Below are positions 59,211 to 64,000 of a DNA stretch of 64,000 nucleotides, one piece after another (within the stretch, counting starts at the first letter, position 1; the number at the start of each line of letters is the position of its first letter). The stretch lies in the NCBI GenBank assembly GCA_009760855.2, contig WPIO01000030.1:3362001-3426000 (forward strand), given 5' to 3'. Both the position numbers and the translations under genes were made by a program. The stretch is from Cristatella mucedo (taxonomy: Eukaryota > Bryozoa > Phylactolaemata > Cristatellidae). The notes below the pieces were generated by a model, which saw nothing but the letters and a program-made list of their open reading frames with translations, was not told the DNA's origin and did not search any database.

Positions 59211-59955
59211 TGTAATGTGTAATGTATCTCCTTCAGTAACTCCACAAAGTCATAAAGACCATGTGGGTGTTACGCAGGAGAGTTTTGTATAGTGCACTCA
59301 CAGCCTAAGTGGCTTTTGGTACACATTCGGTACCCAACAGACTTCGTCTCACGCAACAAAGAGAAAGTGGGAAGCATAGCAGAGTTAGGAGAGCAGTTGA
59401 GGTAGTAAGTAGCATAGAAGTAGCAGTTCAGGACCGCTGAAAAAGAATGAGCCATAGTCGGCAGTAGGAGAGTAGTCGTCGTTGCGTAAGAATTGTGAAA
59501 GCGAGTTCCACAGTCTAGTACCTGCAGAGCTAAAGCTTCTGTCGCCAACTGTCTTTAAGCGGAGGAATGGGACAGCTAATTTATTGTCCACACAGGACCT
59601 GAGGGCGCGAACAGGCTGAAACTGATGCAGCAGTTCAGCTAGGTACAAAGGAGCCAAGCCGTGGTGGGCCTTGTGGGTCAGGGTAAGAACTTTGCTCTGT
59701 ATCCTTTGCTCAACCGACAACCATCCTAGCTCTTTCAGCAGAGGTGACACGTGCTCAAACCGCTGGGACTTGAAGACCAGCCTTGCAGCCATTCATAGTC
59801 TGCTGTAGTGGCATAATAGCTTTCTTTGGTAGCCCAGCCAAATGGGAATTACAATAATCAAGCCGAGACAGAACTAAAGAGCTAGTTAAATTTTTTACAA
59901 GCCACTGTGGGAGACAGCTTCTAATCTTGGATAGGGATCGGATGTGATGGCTAGC
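59211..59955 (-). mobile_element. LINE family B 3' half, minus strand
   Basis: The left edge has the inverted (ATTAC)n tail (taatgtaatgtgtaatgtat). The minus frame at 59385-59792 is intact and encodes MAARLVFKSQRFEHVSPLLK, LGWLSVEQRIQSKVLTLTHK, HHGLAPLYLAELLHQFQPVR and RSFSSAGTRLWNSLSQFLRN, the typical LINE C-terminus. Comparatively young, judged by the intact frame. Confidence 0.95.
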
Positions 59956-60044
59956 TGTAGAGTGTTGTGCACTCGGAGATAACGGAATGTGCTGGCTGAG
60001 TTGTGCCTATTGCCTGCTGATAGTAACCACACAGGGGAGGGGTG

Positions 60045-60357
60045 TGGGTTTTAGCTTTGCAGGTCCTAGACTGTGGAACTCGCTTCCACAATTCTTACGC
60101 AACGACGACTACTCTCCTACTGCCGACTATGGCTCATTCTTTTTCAGCGGTCCTGAACTGCTACTTCTATGCTACTCACTACCTCAACTGCTCTCCTAAC
60201 TCTGCTATGCTTCCCACTTTCTCTTTGTTGCGTGAGACGAAGTCTGTTGGGTACCGAATGTGTACCAAAAGCCACTTAGGCTGTGAGTGCGCTATACAAA
60301 ACTCTCCTGCGTAACACCCACATGGTCTTTATGACTTTGTGGAGTTACAGACAGAGA
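60045..60357 (+). mobile_element. LINE family B 3' end, plus strand, inverted twin of the previous copy
   Basis: From the SFAGPRLWNSLPQFL codons to acagacagagatgcatt it is nearly identical, in reverse complement, to 59220-59540. The pair forms arms of about 310 bp around a 500-bp spacer. Confidence 0.95.
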
Positions 60358-61921
60358 TGCATTTAGCTTGCTGCTATATCTCCGAACTGTGGATCAGGCC
60401 ATACGAAGCCTTTCTGAAGTGCATTAATTTGCTGTTTGCTTCCGAATCCCACCACGTGTTCATGGGGTATCATGGAAAGGCACCGTTGAACGGTCGGTCG
60501 TGTGCTCATGTTTGAAGCACAAAAATTGATCCTTTTGGAGACTGATTTCGTTTTTCCAAGCTATGCCCGGTGATCTCATTGCTTAGTGCATCACAGAGAG
60601 AGTGGTGCCATTTGAATTGATCCGAGGCATTGCTAGGTGACTGCCGTGACGCATTGGCCAGTTAGTAGCTGCAGTGACTACCCTTTATGCAAAGCCGTGG
60701 GCACGCTCCATTCTGATTAGTTCGGCTTGTTGCATTTATATCAGCTGTTTCCCAAGCACATGGTTGTTTAGTATTTTTATGGCAGTTTCTATTAGGACAG
60801 CCTTTTAATGCCGGTGTTTGAATGCACTTCCTAATCAGGAGTGATCATTGATTGTACTCCAAGAGGATGAATTTGCACGGTGTTTTGGTTTTTTCTTAGA
60901 TGTTCTGGGCTATAGCAGCTTTTACATAGTCTATTGAGCAGTTAGCATTTTATACTTTTGCATGTCGGTCTGCGCTTTTTTTGTGGGCAAACCTTAAGTA
61001 AATTGAGTCTTTGCATATATGTCCAGCTCATTAAGGTAAAGTTTTGTGTTTGTATCTCTTGTTACTTTCTTTGGTAGCTGATAAGACCTTGCCATTATTT
61101 ATGTATGGTGCCATTATGAATGATCTGCTGTGATTGTGTAGGATCAGCTGACCCAATCTTTGTGTGTGCACTGTCGTGTTAGATAACGTGACTTTAGTGG
61201 AATGACACTTTACTGTAAGTGTTATTATTTCTGGTTGCTGTTAGGACCTGCTGCCGACTCATTTGCTCATTTGACTAGTTGTGGGTGCATTATCATGAGC
61301 CAAGGACTCAGCTTCATTCATGTAGAAAGAACAATGGATAAATTTGTAATGGTACCTAGCCTTGAGAATACCAGATTTCTTTGTTAGTGCATATGTTAAC
61401 GACAAGCTAACTTGTGCTGCATACCTACACTGTATACTCTTTCAGATATAGATATGTCTGTAGAAAAGAGTTGTGAGTGTTTCAAGGCCACTGGAGTTGC
61501 ATTTAAAGGAAGTCAGTGACAGGCCTTTTGAAGCTATCGATTGCTCTATTTTACACGAGAGACGTATACAAATGTTAGATTTGTTTTCTCGAAAAATTTA
61601 TTTTGAAGACTAAACAATGGGCATCAGTGTAGGAGGTCTATGGGAACGCAAATAAAGCATGCATGTCCCAGTATCATGGCATTAAAAAAGGTTCCATTAA
61701 TTGGTTTGAGGCTGTGGAAAAAAAAGAAAAAAACGGTAGCTGCTTGTGATAAAGAAAGGCCAGAATCGTCACAACGAACATGATACTTAAGTTTGTAACT
61801 TTTGTTACTGCTCTTATAATTTTAGTACAAGTCCGCTACCATTGTTGTAAGAGACCAGCTGTGTGTTGCCTGGTAAAATTTATATGTTCACTAGATCTAG
61901 AGATCAACTTGTACTGTAATT
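60358..61921. other. AT-rich, nothing recognised
   Basis: Probably TMEM120 intron 3. I looked for an exon with an LYLxLVLG-type start and did not find it. Confidence 0.4.
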
Positions 61922-62085
61922 CTCTGTTAATAATATAATAATAATATAATTTATTTATATAGCGCTCCAAGAGAACTTAATCTCTATTCAGGCGCTTCAC
62001 ATATGCCTCAGGGCTCGAGCCCACGACCTCAGTCAGACCTTGGTCGGAGCGAGCACCTTAACCGCTAGACCAAACCAGCTGTTGT
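61922..62085 (-). mobile_element. SINE1 copy, minus strand, best preserved
   Basis: From right to left: A box TGGTCTAGCGGTTAAGG, B-box-like GTGGGCTCGAGCCC, tail AAGCGCCTGAATAGAGATTA then AGTTCTCTTGGAGCGCTATA and an AT-rich (ATTAT)-type end. Used as family reference. Confidence 0.95.
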
Positions 62086-63224
62086 CTGACTTTGTAATGT
62101 ATTTGTGTTTAGCATTCGTAATGAAGGACATTTCTCGTATACTTTGTGTATCTAAGTTACTGCAAGAGTTTTAGAAGCTGGAAGTGATTAATGCAAGGTC
62201 ATGTATTCTGAATACCGGCCCAATGCACCCAACCGATTTTCTCACCTGATGTTCTAGACACCACTGTTAATATTCCTGTATAACTAGGTACAGAATGTAG
62301 CGGTGAGCAATGTTTTTCAGTTTATCTGTACTGGATTGCAGTGATCTGTGCTGGATTGCAGTGCACTGTGCGTAACTGCATCGATCGATTCTGCTATCAG
62401 TGAAGCACCTGGAGTTGCACTCAATGTGAATGAGACGAATGTGAAGAAGCAAGAAGCTGTGTGAAGCCTGCTTAGCTCTGTGAAGCTGTGCTAGGTACCT
62501 GCATTATTTTATTGGATGTGTAGGTGGGTCTCCCTCAGCAAGGTAGCTTGAATTGAGCTGCTTACCATTACCACAGGTGCATTTGATGTGGCTTGCTATT
62601 GCTGTCGGTTCCAAGATGACCTGTTCTGTTCGGTTCTGTTTGTTACTGTTTTGCTGCTGATTGCATGGGTCAAGTGATGCTCTGCATTAGGGCATTAGGC
62701 CCATAGCCACTCTTTAGTTCCTGTGTCACTATACATACAACTTGCCCACTGTGTTAGCACTTCTATGCTGTGTTGGGACGTACAGGGGATCTGTTCCAGA
62801 CTGCTTTTATGGCGGCAGAAAACCGATATCAAAACCTCGTTTGTTGCATTCCATTGCATGATATGATATCTGTGTTATAATCAAGATTAGCAGTATGAGC
62901 ACATTTTATTAAATTTTCCCATTCTTTGATGGGCTGTAAGGTGTAGACGTCCTGCCTTTCTTTCACTGCTTTCTATTGCTACATAATTCAGCGATATGCA
63001 CTGAAGTCAGCCAGGTACCATAAGAGTGATTAAGGAAACACCTTTCCTAGCTTTCAAACCATTTCTGAAAGTTGCACCTGCTCATCAGATTGCTGATTTC
63101 TTAGAGTAGATGATACAAGTACGTTGTCATCCTTCATTCCTTGCTCTTCTTCAATGGCCTCCTTCCAACTTATTGCTGTTGCTCTGATATCAAAGTTCAT
63201 CTCCAAGTCTTAAGGGACTACTAG
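62086..63224. other. Non-coding, nothing recognised
   Basis: A local direct duplication occurs at about 62325-62360 (gtactggattgcagtgatct/gtgctggattgcagtgcact). No gene. Confidence 0.45.
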
Positions 63225-64000
63225 CTCTCTAGATCCCAACCTACTGTTCTTCTCAATCCACCGAGTCACCATTTCGGCAGGTGCATAACGACCGTTTCAG
63301 GAAGGCAGACGGTGTCGAGTCAATCTGCTTTCTTTTTTTCTGGGTCTTTAGGTGGCATTTGATTCTATCGATTACCAAGTCTTTCTCGAGTGCCTCTCAC
63401 CTCGGCTGGGCACAACTGGCATCGCTCTGCAATGATTTTAGTCCTATCTCATTGATAAGACTCTAGCCTTTCAAGTATGGATTGCTATCAAACGTCTGTG
63501 ATTGGTCCACTTCTTTTCTCAGTGTGTACTCTCCATCTCGCCGATGAATTTGTTTGCACAATACAAGCTTTTATTCTTACGCACACGGCATGCAGCTGTA
63601 CTTAAGCGTTGACATTTCCCTGCCCTGTAGCATCTCAAACAATCTCAGCTCCCTAACACACTGCATTGCTGACATTAGCATTTGGATGGCAGCAAACCTT
63701 CTGAAACTGAATGACGATAAAAGCAGTTTGCTGCTTATGGGTAAACCAAGTATGACTCATAAACTAGAAAGCTTAACTCTGCAAATCGGCTCAGCCAGCA
63801 CAGGTCCAGAACTCACAGCTCGGAATCTGGATGTCTTCTTCCAAAATAACTTGTCTCTAGATGAGCATATCACCTCAAGAGTCAAGTCAGCCTACTTTCA
63901 CCTGTAAAACATAGCACAAATTCGTTCTTGCCCAGATAAGAGCACCTCAGCCTAGCTGGTTCATGCATTTGTGACATCCTGATTATACTTTTGTTTCTAA
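63225..64000 (+). mobile_element. LINE RT fragment related to family A, plus strand, runs off the window
   Basis: In shifting frames: VAFDSIDYQVFLECLSPRLG (motif A side), then the equivalents of GLHLYADDTQ decayed to SYAHGMQLYLSVDIS, LLKLNDDKSSLLLMGKPSMT, and NLSLDEHITSRVKSAYFHL. Diverged from the other family A copies. It continues beyond the window edge. Confidence 0.88.

Overview
The window is from an animal nuclear genome: intron-split genes with GT..AG junctions, long AT-rich introns, many microsatellites, and dozens of decayed non-LTR retrotransposons and tRNA-derived SINEs. The host proteins have clear animal orthologues but not vertebrate-like gene architecture. A marine or basal invertebrate is a reasonable guess; the species cannot be read from the sequence.

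Four conserved genes are recognisable. (1) 1567 to at least 15666, plus strand: the 3' half of a p70 ribosomal S6 kinase gene (RPS6KB type). The exons carry the end of the kinase domain, the turn motif, the FxxFTY hydrophobic motif and a divergent C-terminal tail. A possible last exon lies at 18336. The catalytic exons must lie to the left of the window. (2) 39274-40208, plus: a TMEM127-like four-pass membrane protein, mostly in one exon, with its upstream exon(s) unassigned. (3) 45154-45945, minus: an intact single-exon SIAH/Sina E3 ubiquitin ligase. (4) 53147 to beyond 59028, plus: the first three coding exons of a TMEM120 gene, with a CpG-rich promoter zone just upstream. An unassigned exon with good splice sites lies at 50903-51146 on the minus strand, and other weak exon candidates are listed.

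Most of the rest is mobile DNA. LINE family A (CR1/L2-like, APE endonuclease plus reverse transcriptase, 3' hairpin and (ATT)n tail) has about 20 pieces; the best is 31452-32940 with a 400-residue open RT segment. LINE family B has a related C-terminus but an (ATTAC)n tail, with pieces at about 2247, 6061, 41740, 49900, 59211 and 60045. SINE1 (tRNA-like head, tail resembling LINE A) and SINE2 (tRNA-like head, different tail) each occur about seven times. Long microsatellites are (TG)n at 1224, (CT)n at 9010 and 18641, (TA)n at 44286, and (ATGC)n then (CA)n at 57545.

S6 kinase and TMEM127 both belong to mTORC1 signalling in known animals, so their proximity is worth noting, but nothing here shows co-regulation. 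I found no operon-like, CRISPR-like or otherwise clearly novel multigene system. The most informative non-genic signal is the shared, partly covarying 3' hairpin of LINE A and SINE1, which suggests the LINE mobilises the SINE.
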